From: Pseudomonadota bacterium
GTDB taxonomy: Bacteria; Pseudomonadota; Gammaproteobacteria; Burkholderiales; Burkholderiaceae_C
Length of the DNA: 9,253 nucleotides
Assembly: GCA_023390985.1 (NCBI GenBank)
Contig: JAEWBU010000399.1
Location: 1 to 9,253 of the forward strand
Direction of reading: 5' to 3'
Position numbers and translations under genes: made by a program. The notes beneath the pieces are model-generated. The model ran no database searches. It saw nothing but the letters and a program-made list of their open reading frames with translations, and was not told where the DNA came from. Shown one piece after another: positions 1-6,570 of this stretch (position 1 is its first letter; each line of letters begins with the position of its first letter).

Positions 1-1
1 C

Positions 2-715
2 GTTGTGCTCGCGCACGTAGTCGTAGCTCTTGGTGCTGCCCGGGTGGTTGTTGAAGGCCACGCAGGGGCTGATGACGTCGATGAAGGCCGCGCCGCCGTG
101 CTGGATCGCGCCCTTGATCAGGGGCACCAGCTGCTCCTTGTGGCCGGAGAAGCCGCGCGCCACGAAGGTCGCGCCCAGCTGCAGCGCAAGCCCCACCAGG
201 TCGACCGGGCTGTCGCTATTGACCACGCCTTTCTTGCTCTTGGAGCCCTGGTCGGCGGTAGCGGAGAACTGTCCCTTGGTGAGGCCGTACACGCCGTTGT
301 TCTCGACGATGTAGGCCATCTTGACGCCGCGGCGCATGGCGTGCGCGAACTGGCCCAGGCCGATCGAGGCCGAATCGCCGTCGCCCGACACGCCCAGGTA
401 CAGCAGTTCGCGGTGCGCCAGGTTGGCCCCGGTCAGCACGCTCGGCATGCGGCCGTGGACGGTGTTGAAGCCGTGCGAGGCACCCAGGAAGTAGTCGGGC
501 GTCTTGGAACTGCAGCCGATGCCCGAGAGCTTGGCCACGCGGTGCGGCTCGATGTCCAGCTCCCAGCAGGCCTGGATGATGGCCGCCGAGATCGAGTCGT
601 GGCCGCAGCCGGCGCACAGCGTGGAGATCTTGCCCTCGTAGTCGCGGCGGGTGTAGCCGACCTTGTTCTTTTCCAGCGTCGGATGGCGCAGCGGCGGTTT
701 GGCGATGTAGGTCAT
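2..715 (-). CDS. korB: 2-oxoacid:acceptor oxidoreductase, beta (TPP-binding) subunit, 3' end cut by window edge
   Basis: This subunit binds thiamine pyrophosphate and one 4Fe-4S cluster, and carries out the decarboxylation half of 2-oxoacid + CoA -> acyl-CoA + CO2 in the cytoplasm. I translated 238 codons with no stop before the left edge; the family is usually about 280-350 aa, so the C-terminus is missing. Visible features are the TPP motif GDGDSASIGLGQF at residues 111-123 followed by ENN at 138-140, and likely cluster ligands C34 and C37 (LCAGCGHD), C68 (GIGCSS) and C218 (SPCVAFNN). These match the four-Cys pattern known for beta subunits of this family. The ATG overlaps the stop of the gamma-alpha gene as ATGA, and a GGAG lies 8 nt upstream inside that gene, so this start is well supported. 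The substrate cannot be read from sequence: 2-oxoglutarate is the usual annotation, but pyruvate or other 2-oxoacids are possible. Confidence 0.93.
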   Translation of the reverse strand, partial: MTYIAKPPLRHPTLEKNKVGYTRRDYEGKISTLCAGCGHDSISAAIIQACWELDIEPHRVAKLSGIGCSSKTPDYFLGASHGFNTVHGRMPSVLTGANLAHRELLYLGVSGDGDSASIGLGQFAHAMRRGVKMAYIVENNGVYGLTKGQFSATADQGSKSKKGVVNSDSPVDLVGLALQLGATFVARGFSGHKEQLVPLIKGAIQHGGAAFIDVISPCVAFNNHPGSTKSYDYVREHN

Positions 716-2568
716 GGCTGCAGCTCCGGTGCGCGCGGCGCCGGCGCGGATTTCACGGGGACCTGCGCGTGCCGCAGGATGGCCGAGGTGATGAAACGCG
801 CCGTGATCGGCGTGCCGTCGTAGTGCAGCACCTTGACCAGCCGCGCCGGGTCGATCTCCAGCTCGTTGACCAGCAGCGTGCGCATCTGCGCGTCCCGGTT
901 CTGCTCGACCACGAACACCTGGTCGTGGGCGGCGATGAAGCGGGCCACGCTGTCGGGGAACGGGAAGGCGCGCAGGCGCATGGCGTCCAGGTGCACGCCC
1001 TCGACCTGCAGCACGTCCAGCGCTTCGGCCATCGCCGGGCTGGTCGAGCCGAAATACAGCACGCCCAGGCGGGTGGGCTCGGCGGCCATGCGCACGATCG
1101 GTTGCGGCACCAGCGTCGCCGCGGTGGCGAACTTGCGCAGCAATCGGTCGACGTTGTAGAGATAGTCGGGTCCGCGTTCCGAGTAGCGCGCGTACGGATC
1201 GCGCGTCGTGCCGCGCGTGAAGTAGCTGCCGCGCGTCGGATGCGTGCCCGGCAGCGTGCGCCAGGGGATGCCGTCGCCGTCCACGTCCTTGTAGCGGCCG
1301 AAATCCTTGCCGGCCTCCAGTTCCTCGGCCGTCATCACCTTGCCGCGATCGAACTGGCGGCCCGGCTCCCACGTGAAAGGCCGGCACAGCCGCTGGTTCA
1401 TGCCGATGTCCAGGTCGGTCATCACGAACACCGGTGTCTGCAGGCGGTCGGCCAGGTCGAGCGCGGCGGCGGCATGCTGGAAGCACTCGTGCGGATCTTC
1501 CGGCAGCAGCAGCACGTGCTTGGTGTCGCCGTGCGAGGCGTAGGCGCAGGCCAGCAGGTCGGCCTGCTGCGTGCGGGTGGGCATGCCGGTGGACGGGCCG
1601 CCGCGCTGCACGTCGATGATGGTGACCGGGATCTCGGCGAAGTATGCGAGGCCGATGAACTCCGTCATCAGCGACACGCCCGGGCCCGAAGTGGCGGTGA
1701 ACGCGCGTGCGCCGTTCCAGCCCGCGCCCACCACCATGCCGATGGACGCGATCTCGTCCTCGGCCTGCACGATGGCGTAGCGGTTCTGGCCGGTGTCGGG
1801 ATCGACGCGGTACCGCGCGCAGTATTTCTGGAAGGCCTCCGCCACCGAGGACGAAGGCGTGATCGGGTACCACGCCGCCACGGTGGCGCCGCCGTACACG
1901 CAGCCCAGCGCCGCCGCGCTGTTGCCGTCCACGAAGATGCCGTCGCCCACCTTGTCGGCGCGGCGCACGCGGATGCCCAGCGGCGCCCTCAGGTGCTCGC
2001 GCGCGAAGTCGCGGCCCAGGTGGAGCGCCTGCACATTGGAGGCCAGCAGCTTCTCCTTGCCGCGGTACTGCTCGCCGAACAGCTTCTCGATCACCTCCGG
2101 CTCGATCTCCAGCAGCACCGACAGCGCGCCCACGTACACGATGTTCTTGAACAGCTGCCGCTGGCGCGGGTCGCTGTAGACCGCGTTGCAGATCTCCGTG
2201 AGCGGCATGCCGATCACCTGGATGTCGGGCCGGAACTTCGAGGGCGGCAGCGGCCGCGTGCTGTCGTAGAACAGGTAGCCGCCGGGCTCCAGTTCGGCCA
2301 CGTCGGCATCCCAGGTCTGCGGATTCATCGCGACCATCATGTCGATGCCCCCGCGCCGCCCCAGCCAGCCGGCCTCGCTGACGCGCACCTCGTACCAGGT
2401 GGGCAGCCCCTGGATATTGCTCGGGAAGATGTTGCGCGGGCTGACCGGCACGCCCATCCGCAGAATGGCCTTGGCGAACAGCTCGTTGGCCGAAGCCGAA
2501 CCCGAGCCGTTGACGTTGGCGAACTTGATGACGAAGTCGTTGACGGCTTCGATCGGCTTCGCGCTCAT
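712..2568 (-). CDS. korA: 2-oxoacid:acceptor oxidoreductase, fused gamma-alpha subunit (618 aa)
   Basis: This is the partner of the TPP subunit. The gamma and alpha domains of 2-oxoacid oxidoreductases are joined in one chain. Residues about 10-190 are the gamma domain. Its glycine-rich loop reads VNGSGSASANELFAKAIL (19-36) instead of the usual GxGGQG, followed by NIQGLPTWYEVRVSE (51-65). Residues about 207-600 are the alpha domain, with the hallmark YPITPSS (234-240), QAEDEIASIG (268-277), SGPGVSLMTE (294-303) and GGPSTGMPTRTQQAD (323-337). In characterised homologues the YPITP loop contacts the 2-oxoacid. No Cys cluster motif is seen, so electrons should leave through the beta and FAD subunits. 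The C-terminus ends in a Pro/Ala-rich tail (VPVKSAPAPRAPELQP). The open frame continues far upstream without a stop, but the start at 2568 is preferred: the gamma domain begins there, it overlaps the upstream stop as ATGA, and GGGAG lies 7 nt before it. Confidence 0.94.
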   Translation of the reverse strand: MSAKPIEAVNDFVIKFANVNGSGSASANELFAKAILRMGVPVSPRNIFPSNIQGLPTWYEVRVSEAGWLGRRGGIDMMVAMNPQTWDADVAELEPGGYLFYDSTRPLPPSKFRPDIQVIGMPLTEICNAVYSDPRQRQLFKNIVYVGALSVLLEIEPEVIEKLFGEQYRGKEKLLASNVQALHLGRDFAREHLRAPLGIRVRRADKVGDGIFVDGNSAAALGCVYGGATVAAWYPITPSSSVAEAFQKYCARYRVDPDTGQNRYAIVQAEDEIASIGMVVGAGWNGARAFTATSGPGVSLMTEFIGLAYFAEIPVTIIDVQRGGPSTGMPTRTQQADLLACAYASHGDTKHVLLLPEDPHECFQHAAAALDLADRLQTPVFVMTDLDIGMNQRLCRPFTWEPGRQFDRGKVMTAEELEAGKDFGRYKDVDGDGIPWRTLPGTHPTRGSYFTRGTTRDPYARYSERGPDYLYNVDRLLRKFATAATLVPQPIVRMAAEPTRLGVLYFGSTSPAMAEALDVLQVEGVHLDAMRLRAFPFPDSVARFIAAHDQVFVVEQNRDAQMRTLLVNELEIDPARLVKVLHYDGTPITARFITSAILRHAQVPVKSAPAPRAPELQP

Positions 2569-4376
2569 GCGGTGGCTCCCTGGCGCGCCTTCGGCCCCGC
2601 CTGCGTGGTGTTGAGCAGGAACTTCTGCATGTCCCAGGCACCGGTGGGACAGCGCTCGGCGCACAGCCCGCAGTGCAGGCAAACGTCCTCGTCCTTGACC
2701 ATGATGCGGCCGGTCTTGAGCGGCCCGGCGACGTACAGGTCCTGCGTGGTGTTCAAGGCGGGTGCCTTGAGCCGCGTACGCAGCTCCTGCTCCTGGCCAT
2801 CCGCCGTGAACGTGATGCAGTCCATCGGGCAGATGTCCACGCAGGCATCGCATTCGATGCAGAGGTTCTCGGCGAAGACGGTCTGCACGTCGCAGTTGAG
2901 GCAGCGCTGCGCCTCCTTGAACGCGGTGGCGGCGTCGAAGCCCAGCTCCACCTCCACCTTGATGCTGGCCAGCGCGCGCTCGGCCTTCTCCCACGGCACC
3001 TTGAAGCGCAGGTCCAGCGAGGGATCGTTGTCGTAGCTCCACTCGTGGATGCCCATCTTCTGCGACATCAGGTTGGTCATCGGCGCGGGACGCACCGCCG
3101 TGTCCAGCCCGTTGAGCAGCCGGTCGATAGACACCGCGGCATCGTGGCCATGCGCCACCGCGGTGATGATGTTCTTGGGCCCGTACGCCGCGTCGCCGCC
3201 GAAGAACACGTGGGGCAGCGTGGACTGGAAGCTGTTCTTGTAGAGCTTGGGCAGGCCCCACTCGTCGAACGCGATGCCACAGTCGCGCTCGATCCAGGGG
3301 AAGGCGTTCTCCTGCCCCACCGCCACCAGCACCTCGTCGCATTCGAAGAAGACGTCCGGATCGCCCGTGGGCACCAGGCTGCGGCGGCCGCGCTCGTCGT
3401 AGACGGCCTTGACGATTTCGAACGTCATCCCCGTCAGCCGCCCGTCCTGGTGCACGAAAGCCTTGGGCACGTGGAAGTTGAGGATCGGGATGCCTTCGTG
3501 CATCGCGTCCTCCTTTTCCCAGGGCGAGGCCTTCATCTCCTCGAAGCCGCTGCGCACGATGACCTTGACGTCGGTGCCGCCCAGGCGCCGGGCCGAGCGG
3601 CAGCAATCCATCGCGGTGTTGCCGCCGCCCAGGACGATGACCCGCTTGCCGATGCTCGTCACATGCCCGAACGACACCGAGGCCAGCCATTCGATGCCGA
3701 CGTGGATGTGCGCCGCCGCCTCGCGCCGGCCCGGCAGATCCAGGTCGCGGCCGCGCGGCGCGCCGCAGCCGACGAACACCGCGTCGTAGCCCTGCGCCAG
3801 CAATTCCTTCATCGACTCGATGCGCTGCCCCGAACGGAAGTCGACGCCCATGTCGAGGATGTAGCCGGTCTCCTCGTCGATCACCGACTCGGGCAGGCGG
3901 AAGCGCGGGATCTGCGTCCACATGAAGCCGCCCGCCTTGGCTTCGCCGTCGAACACGGTGACCTCGTAGCCCAGCGGCGCGAGGTCGCGTGCGACGGTGA
4001 GCGAGGCCGGCCCCGCGCCCACGCAGGCGATGCGCTTGCCGTTCTTCGGCCCGATCTTCGGCATCCGCCCGCGGACGTCGTCCTTGAGGTCCGCCGTGAC
4101 GCGCTTGAGCCGGCAGATGGCCACCGGCTCGGGATGCCGCGCCTGGGCGTCCTCGACGCGGCCGCGCCGGCAGGCGGGCTCGCAGGGACGGGCGCAGGTG
4201 CGGCCGAGGATGCCGGGGAAAACGTTGGACACCCAGTTGACCATGTAGGCGTCGCTGTAACGACCCTGGGCGATCAGCCGGATGTATTCAGGAACGGGGG
4301 TGTGGGCGGGACAGGCGTACTGGCAATCGACGACCTTGTGGAAGTAGGCCGGATCGGCGGTATCGGTTCGCTGCAA
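2565..4376 (-). CDS. GltD-like FAD/NAD(P)H oxidoreductase subunit with C-terminal 2x[4Fe-4S] ferredoxin region (603 aa from TTG)
   Basis: This is the probable electron-output subunit of the neighbouring 2-oxoacid oxidoreductase, moving electrons from Fe-S clusters through FAD to NAD(P)+, or the reverse. Domains in order, numbered from the TTG start: an N-terminal GltD-type Fe-S region with C18, C22, C61, C65 and C69; FAD Rossmann loop VGAGPASLTVARDL (119-132); NAD(P) loop VLGGGNTAMDCCRSARRLG (248-266); second FAD motif FFGGDAAYGPKNIITAVAHG (391-410); then a ferredoxin-like tail with C492, C495, C506, C509, C512, C516 and C520, and a final CxxCxxCxxxC set C566, C569, C572, C576. Glutamate synthase small subunits are about 450-490 aa and lack this tail, and no large synthase subunit is adjacent. 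A GTG at 4400 would give 611 aa, but AAGGAG sits 8 nt before the TTG. Thauera/Azoarcus Kor enzymes are recalled to have a comparable third subunit, so 'korC' is plausible but not assigned. Confidence 0.9.
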   Translation of the reverse strand: MQRTDTADPAYFHKVVDCQYACPAHTPVPEYIRLIAQGRYSDAYMVNWVSNVFPGILGRTCARPCEPACRRGRVEDAQARHPEPVAICRLKRVTADLKDDVRGRMPKIGPKNGKRIACVGAGPASLTVARDLAPLGYEVTVFDGEAKAGGFMWTQIPRFRLPESVIDEETGYILDMGVDFRSGQRIESMKELLAQGYDAVFVGCGAPRGRDLDLPGRREAAAHIHVGIEWLASVSFGHVTSIGKRVIVLGGGNTAMDCCRSARRLGGTDVKVIVRSGFEEMKASPWEKEDAMHEGIPILNFHVPKAFVHQDGRLTGMTFEIVKAVYDERGRRSLVPTGDPDVFFECDEVLVAVGQENAFPWIERDCGIAFDEWGLPKLYKNSFQSTLPHVFFGGDAAYGPKNIITAVAHGHDAAVSIDRLLNGLDTAVRPAPMTNLMSQKMGIHEWSYDNDPSLDLRFKVPWEKAERALASIKVEVELGFDAATAFKEAQRCLNCDVQTVFAENLCIECDACVDICPMDCITFTADGQEQELRTRLKAPALNTTQDLYVAGPLKTGRIMVKDEDVCLHCGLCAERCPTGAWDMQKFLLNTTQAGPKARQGATA

Positions 4377-4384
4377 GGCTGGGT

Positions 4385-4390
4385 CTCCTT
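4385..4390 (-). promoter_or_regulatory. Shine-Dalgarno AAGGAG that selects a TTG start
   Basis: Minus-strand AAGGAG lies 8 nt before TTG at 4376. It falls inside the coding sequence if the upstream GTG at 4400 is used instead. No ATG is available nearby in this frame, so the ribosome binding site decides in favour of TTG. Confidence 0.7.
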
Positions 4391-4423
4391 CGCAACCCAC
4401 CGACGCGCTGGGGGCGTCCGCGG

Positions 4424-4447
4424 GGCGGGGCTCCCTCGGGCCCCGCC
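4424..4447. repeat. GC-rich inverted repeat (8-bp stem, 8-nt loop)
   Basis: GGCGGGGC and GCCCCGCC are exact inverted arms separated by TCCCTCGG, where a C-G pair and a T-G wobble can extend the stem. No T-tract follows on either strand, so it is not a standard intrinsic terminator. It lies 68 nt after the PLP-enzyme stop and 48 nt before the TTG start of the FAD subunit. It could be an attenuating or mRNA-stabilising hairpin, or part of a factor-dependent terminator. Confidence 0.45.
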
Positions 4448-4514
4448 ACCCACTATCGCGCGCGCTTTCCCGGCCGTTGCTCGGGGCTTACCCCAAGCCG
4501 GAACGCGCGTGAAC

Positions 4515-5552
4515 TCAACCGCGCGTGGCGGTCTCGTCCAGCACCACGCGTTCGTACGCGTGCAGCGACGGCAGGCCGCCGGTGTGCAGGAACAGCACGT
4601 TCTCGCCGGGACGCAGTTCGCCCTTGCGCGCCAGGCCGATGAGGCCGGCCATGATCTTGCCGGTGTACACCGGATCGAGCGGGATGCCTTCGGTACGGGC
4701 CAGCAGTTGCACCGCTTCCACCATGGCCGCGTTCGGCACCGAGTACTTGGGTTGCCAGTAGCCGCCGACGCTCTTCACGGCTTCGCGCGGCACCGTGATG
4801 CCGGTGCCCAGCAGGTCCATCACGGCCTGCGCTTCCTTGTGCACCAGCGGCTCCTGGTCGGCCGGGTCGCGGCTGACGCCGATGCCGACGATGGGGATGC
4901 GGATGTTGTTGCCCAGGAAGCCGGCGACCAGGCCGCCGTGCGTGCCGGAGCTGCCCGAGCCGACCACCACGCGGTCGATGGCGAGGCCCTGCTCGAACAT
5001 CTGCTGCTGCAGTTCCTGCGCGCAGGCCACGTAGCCCAGGCCGCCCAGCGCGTTGGAGCCGCCGCCGGGAATGATGCAGCCCTTGCGGCCCTCGGCCGCG
5101 AGCGCGTCGGCCATCTTCTGCATCTCGGCGGCCATGTTGCTGCCGCCGGGCACCACGGTGATCTTCTCCACGCCCATCAGGCGGAACATGAAGTTGTTGC
5201 CGCTGGCGTTCGGGTCATAGCTCTCCGGCACGCGCTCCTCGATCACGAAGCGGCACTTGAGCCCTTCCTTCACCGCGGCGGCCAGCGTGATGCGGCAGTG
5301 GTTGGACTGCGGCGCGCCGCAGGTGATCAGCGTGTCGGCGCCCTGGGCGAGCGCGTCGGCGACCAGGAACTCCAGCTTGCGCGTCTTGTTGCCGCCGGGG
5401 AACAGGCCCAGCATGTCGTCGCGCTTGATCCACACGCGCGGGCCCTGCCCTCCGGGGCAAGACTTCGCGAGCGCGGCGCTGAAGTTGGGAAGGAACTCGA
5501 TCGGAGTGGCGAACGGCGTGTAGCGACGCCGGGGGAATCGGGAAAGGTCCAT
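4515..5552 (-). CDS. dcyD: D-cysteine desulfhydrase-like PLP enzyme (ACC deaminase family, fold type II)
   Basis: This 345-aa protein is of the size usual for the family. It is predicted to cleave D-cysteine or a related beta-substituted amino acid to a 2-oxoacid plus ammonia, with H2S from D-cysteine. The PLP lysine should be K56 in GGNKTRKLEF (53-62). QSNH (82-85) and the glycine loop GSGSSGTHGG (198-207) fit substrate and phosphate binding. Tyrosines Y270 (PKYSVP) and Y296 (DPVYTGK) are kept. The two positions that are Glu295 and Leu322 in Pseudomonas ACC deaminase are T297 and T324 here, the pattern of D-cysteine desulfhydrases, so a true AcdS is unlikely. L-cysteate sulfo-lyase (CuyA) belongs to the same family and remains possible. 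The start is fixed by the family's MxLxRFPRRR N-terminus. GGGAG abuts the ATG with no spacing, so initiation may be weak or leaderless. It is divergent from the solute receptor gene and co-oriented with the kor-like operon. Confidence 0.85.
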   Translation of the reverse strand: MDLSRFPRRRYTPFATPIEFLPNFSAALAKSCPGGQGPRVWIKRDDMLGLFPGGNKTRKLEFLVADALAQGADTLITCGAPQSNHCRITLAAAVKEGLKCRFVIEERVPESYDPNASGNNFMFRLMGVEKITVVPGGSNMAAEMQKMADALAAEGRKGCIIPGGGSNALGGLGYVACAQELQQQMFEQGLAIDRVVVGSGSSGTHGGLVAGFLGNNIRIPIVGIGVSRDPADQEPLVHKEAQAVMDLLGTGITVPREAVKSVGGYWQPKYSVPNAAMVEAVQLLARTEGIPLDPVYTGKIMAGLIGLARKGELRPGENVLFLHTGGLPSLHAYERVVLDETATRG

Positions 5553-5610
5553 CTCCCGATCTTAATCACCGGCGCTGCCTAGAATCGCCGCACTTTCCAC
5601 CGGAGACCAC
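5553..5610. promoter_or_regulatory. Divergent promoter region between the PLP-enzyme and solute-receptor genes
   Basis: Only 58 nt separate two divergent start codons, so both promoters must be packed here or overlap the coding ends. On the plus strand TAGAAT (5580-5585) is a good -10 hexamer with a TG two bases upstream, and would give a 5' leader of about 18-20 nt. On the minus strand TAAGAT (5564-5559) matches the -10 consensus at 4 of 6 positions and would put transcription initiation at about the ATG. No good -35 was found for either. No operator repeat is convincing. Confidence 0.5.
5580..5585 (+). promoter_or_regulatory. Putative -10 box TAGAAT of the solute-receptor gene
   Basis: TAGAAT differs from TATAAT at one position. 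It lies 25 nt before the ATG at 5611, and GGAG (5602-5605) lies 5 nt before that ATG, so hexamer, short leader and ribosome binding site are in consistent order. A matching -35 is not evident. Confidence 0.5.
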
Positions 5611-6570
5611 ATGTCGTTCCGCCGGCTCGCCGCCGCCCTGCTCGCCTGCACCGCCGCCTTCGCGCAAGCGCAGTCGCTCCCCAGCAAACCCATCCGCTTC
5701 ATCGTGCCGTACCTCGCCGGCGGCACCACCGACCTGGTGGCCCGCACGGTCGGCGAGGAGATGTCGCGGCGACTGGGGCAGCCCGTGGTGATCGAGAACC
5801 GCCCCGGCGCCGGCGGCAACATCGGCATGGACGCCGTCGCCAAGGCCGCGCCGGACGGCACGACGATCGGCTTCGGCGCGATCTCGACCAACGCGCTCAA
5901 CGCCCACATCTACCGCAAGATGCCCTTCGATCCGCGGCGCGACTTCACCGCCATCGGCATGCTGGGCTACTCGACCATCGTGCTGGAGGTGTCGCCTTCG
6001 GTCCCGGTGAAGAACGTGCGCGAATTCATCGACTACGCCCGCAGCAATCCGGGCGTGCATTTCGGCACCGCCGGCGCGGGCACCTCGATGCACCTGGCCG
6101 GCACGATGTTCGGCCAGATGGCCGGCGTGAACCTGGTGCACGTGCCGTACAAAGGCAGCGTGCCCGGCATCACCGACATGATGGGCGGGCATCTGCCGGC
6201 GATGTTCGACAACCTGCCCGCCTCGCTGCCGCACATCCAGGCCGGCAAGCTCCGGGCGCTGGCGGTGGCCGGCAAGCGGCGCTCGCCCGCGCTGCCGGAT
6301 GTGCCCACGATCGCCGAGGCCGGCCTCGCGGGCTATGAAGTGGATCCCTGGTTCGGCGTGTACGGGCCGGCCGGCATGGACCCGAAGATCGTCCGCACGC
6401 TCAACGCGGCGCTGGTCGAGGCGCTGCGCCAGCCCGCGGTGAAGGACAAGCTCGAGAAGGCCGGCTTCACGCCGCAGGGCTCCAGCCCCGAAGAGCTGGA
6501 GAAGCTCACCCAGGCCGAGTACGTCCGGCTCGGCAAGGTGGCTTCGCAGGCTCAGATGGTCGCGGACTGA
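5611..6570 (+). CDS. Tripartite tricarboxylate transporter substrate-binding protein (Bug family), orphan
   Basis: This is a 319-aa periplasmic solute receptor of the TTT/Bug family, which bind small carboxylates (for example citrate, glutamate, nicotinate or terephthalate) for TctAB-type permeases. A Sec signal peptide is visible: RR at residues 4-5, hydrophobic core LAAALLACTAAF (6-17), and a likely cleavage after A18-Q19-A20. The mature part carries family motifs: VPYLAGGTTDLVAR (32-45), IENRPGAGGNIG (61-72), GTAGAGTSMHLAG (152-164), VPYKGSVPGITDMMGG (178-193) and GKLRALAVAGKRRSPALPDVPT (within 212-233). The segment AGGTTD aligns with the AGGxxD loop that contacts ligand carboxylate in Bug structures. 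No TctA or TctB membrane partner is in the window, which is common in Burkholderiales, where these receptors are greatly expanded. LLAC at 10-13 resembles a lipobox but the preceding region is too short. The ligand cannot be predicted. Confidence 0.93.
   Translation: MSFRRLAAALLACTAAFAQAQSLPSKPIRFIVPYLAGGTTDLVARTVGEEMSRRLGQPVVIENRPGAGGNIGMDAVAKAAPDGTTIGFGAISTNALNAHIYRKMPFDPRRDFTAIGMLGYSTIVLEVSPSVPVKNVREFIDYARSNPGVHFGTAGAGTSMHLAGTMFGQMAGVNLVHVPYKGSVPGITDMMGGHLPAMFDNLPASLPHIQAGKLRALAVAGKRRSPALPDVPTIAEAGLAGYEVDPWFGVYGPAGMDPKIVRTLNAALVEALRQPAVKDKLEKAGFTPQGSSPEELEKLTQAEYVRLGKVASQAQMVAD

Larger units (their letters stand above)
4377..4514. other. Intergenic gap between the PLP-enzyme gene and the kor-like operon
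   Basis: This 138-nt stretch lies between the stop of the PLP-enzyme gene and the TTG start of the FAD subunit, which point the same way. It contains the ribosome binding site at 4385-4390, a strong GC hairpin at 4424-4447 and a weaker 5-bp hairpin (GGCTT/AAGCC) at 4485-4499. I searched the minus strand for -35/-10 pairs. Only an isolated GATAGT (4457-4452) resembles a -10 box, with no -35 at proper spacing. Whether the kor-like operon has its own promoter here or is read through from upstream cannot be decided. Confidence 0.5.

Noticed and set aside
1190..1250. Clustered CCGCGCGT / GCGCGTC short repeats
   Set aside because: They fall inside conserved coding sequence of the gamma-alpha gene and reflect Thr-Arg-Gly codons, not a structured repeat.
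769..3036. 755-codon plus-strand open frame opposite the kor-like genes
   Set aside because: Antisense shadow with repetitive Arg/His/Ala content, running across the junction of two well-supported genes.
712..3921. Apparent 1069-aa protein fusing about 450 residues to the gamma-alpha subunit
   Set aside because: The extra N-terminal part is the out-of-frame shadow of the FAD-subunit gene. The true start at 2568 has an ATGA overlap, a ribosome binding site and the beginning of the gamma domain.
2565..4376. Glutamate synthase small subunit (gltD)
   Set aside because: The FAD/NAD(P) core is GltD-like, but the extra C-terminal ferredoxin region, the length of 603 aa, the absence of gltB and the coupling to Kor subunits point to a role in the 2-oxoacid oxidoreductase.
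4515..5552. True ACC deaminase (acdS)
   Set aside because: The two residues diagnostic of ACC deaminase are Thr here, as in D-cysteine desulfhydrases.
2673..5582. Very long plus-strand open frame (969 codons) opposite the FAD subunit and PLP-enzyme genes
   Set aside because: Its translation is low-complexity His/Arg/Ala/Val/Asp-rich with no domain, and it spans several real minus-strand genes and an intergenic gap. It is an antisense shadow caused by high GC.
5611..5670. Lipoprotein or Tat signal on the solute receptor
   Set aside because: LLAC is at residues 10-13, too early for a normal lipoprotein signal. The RR pair lacks the rest of the Tat motif, and an AQA Sec cleavage site is present.
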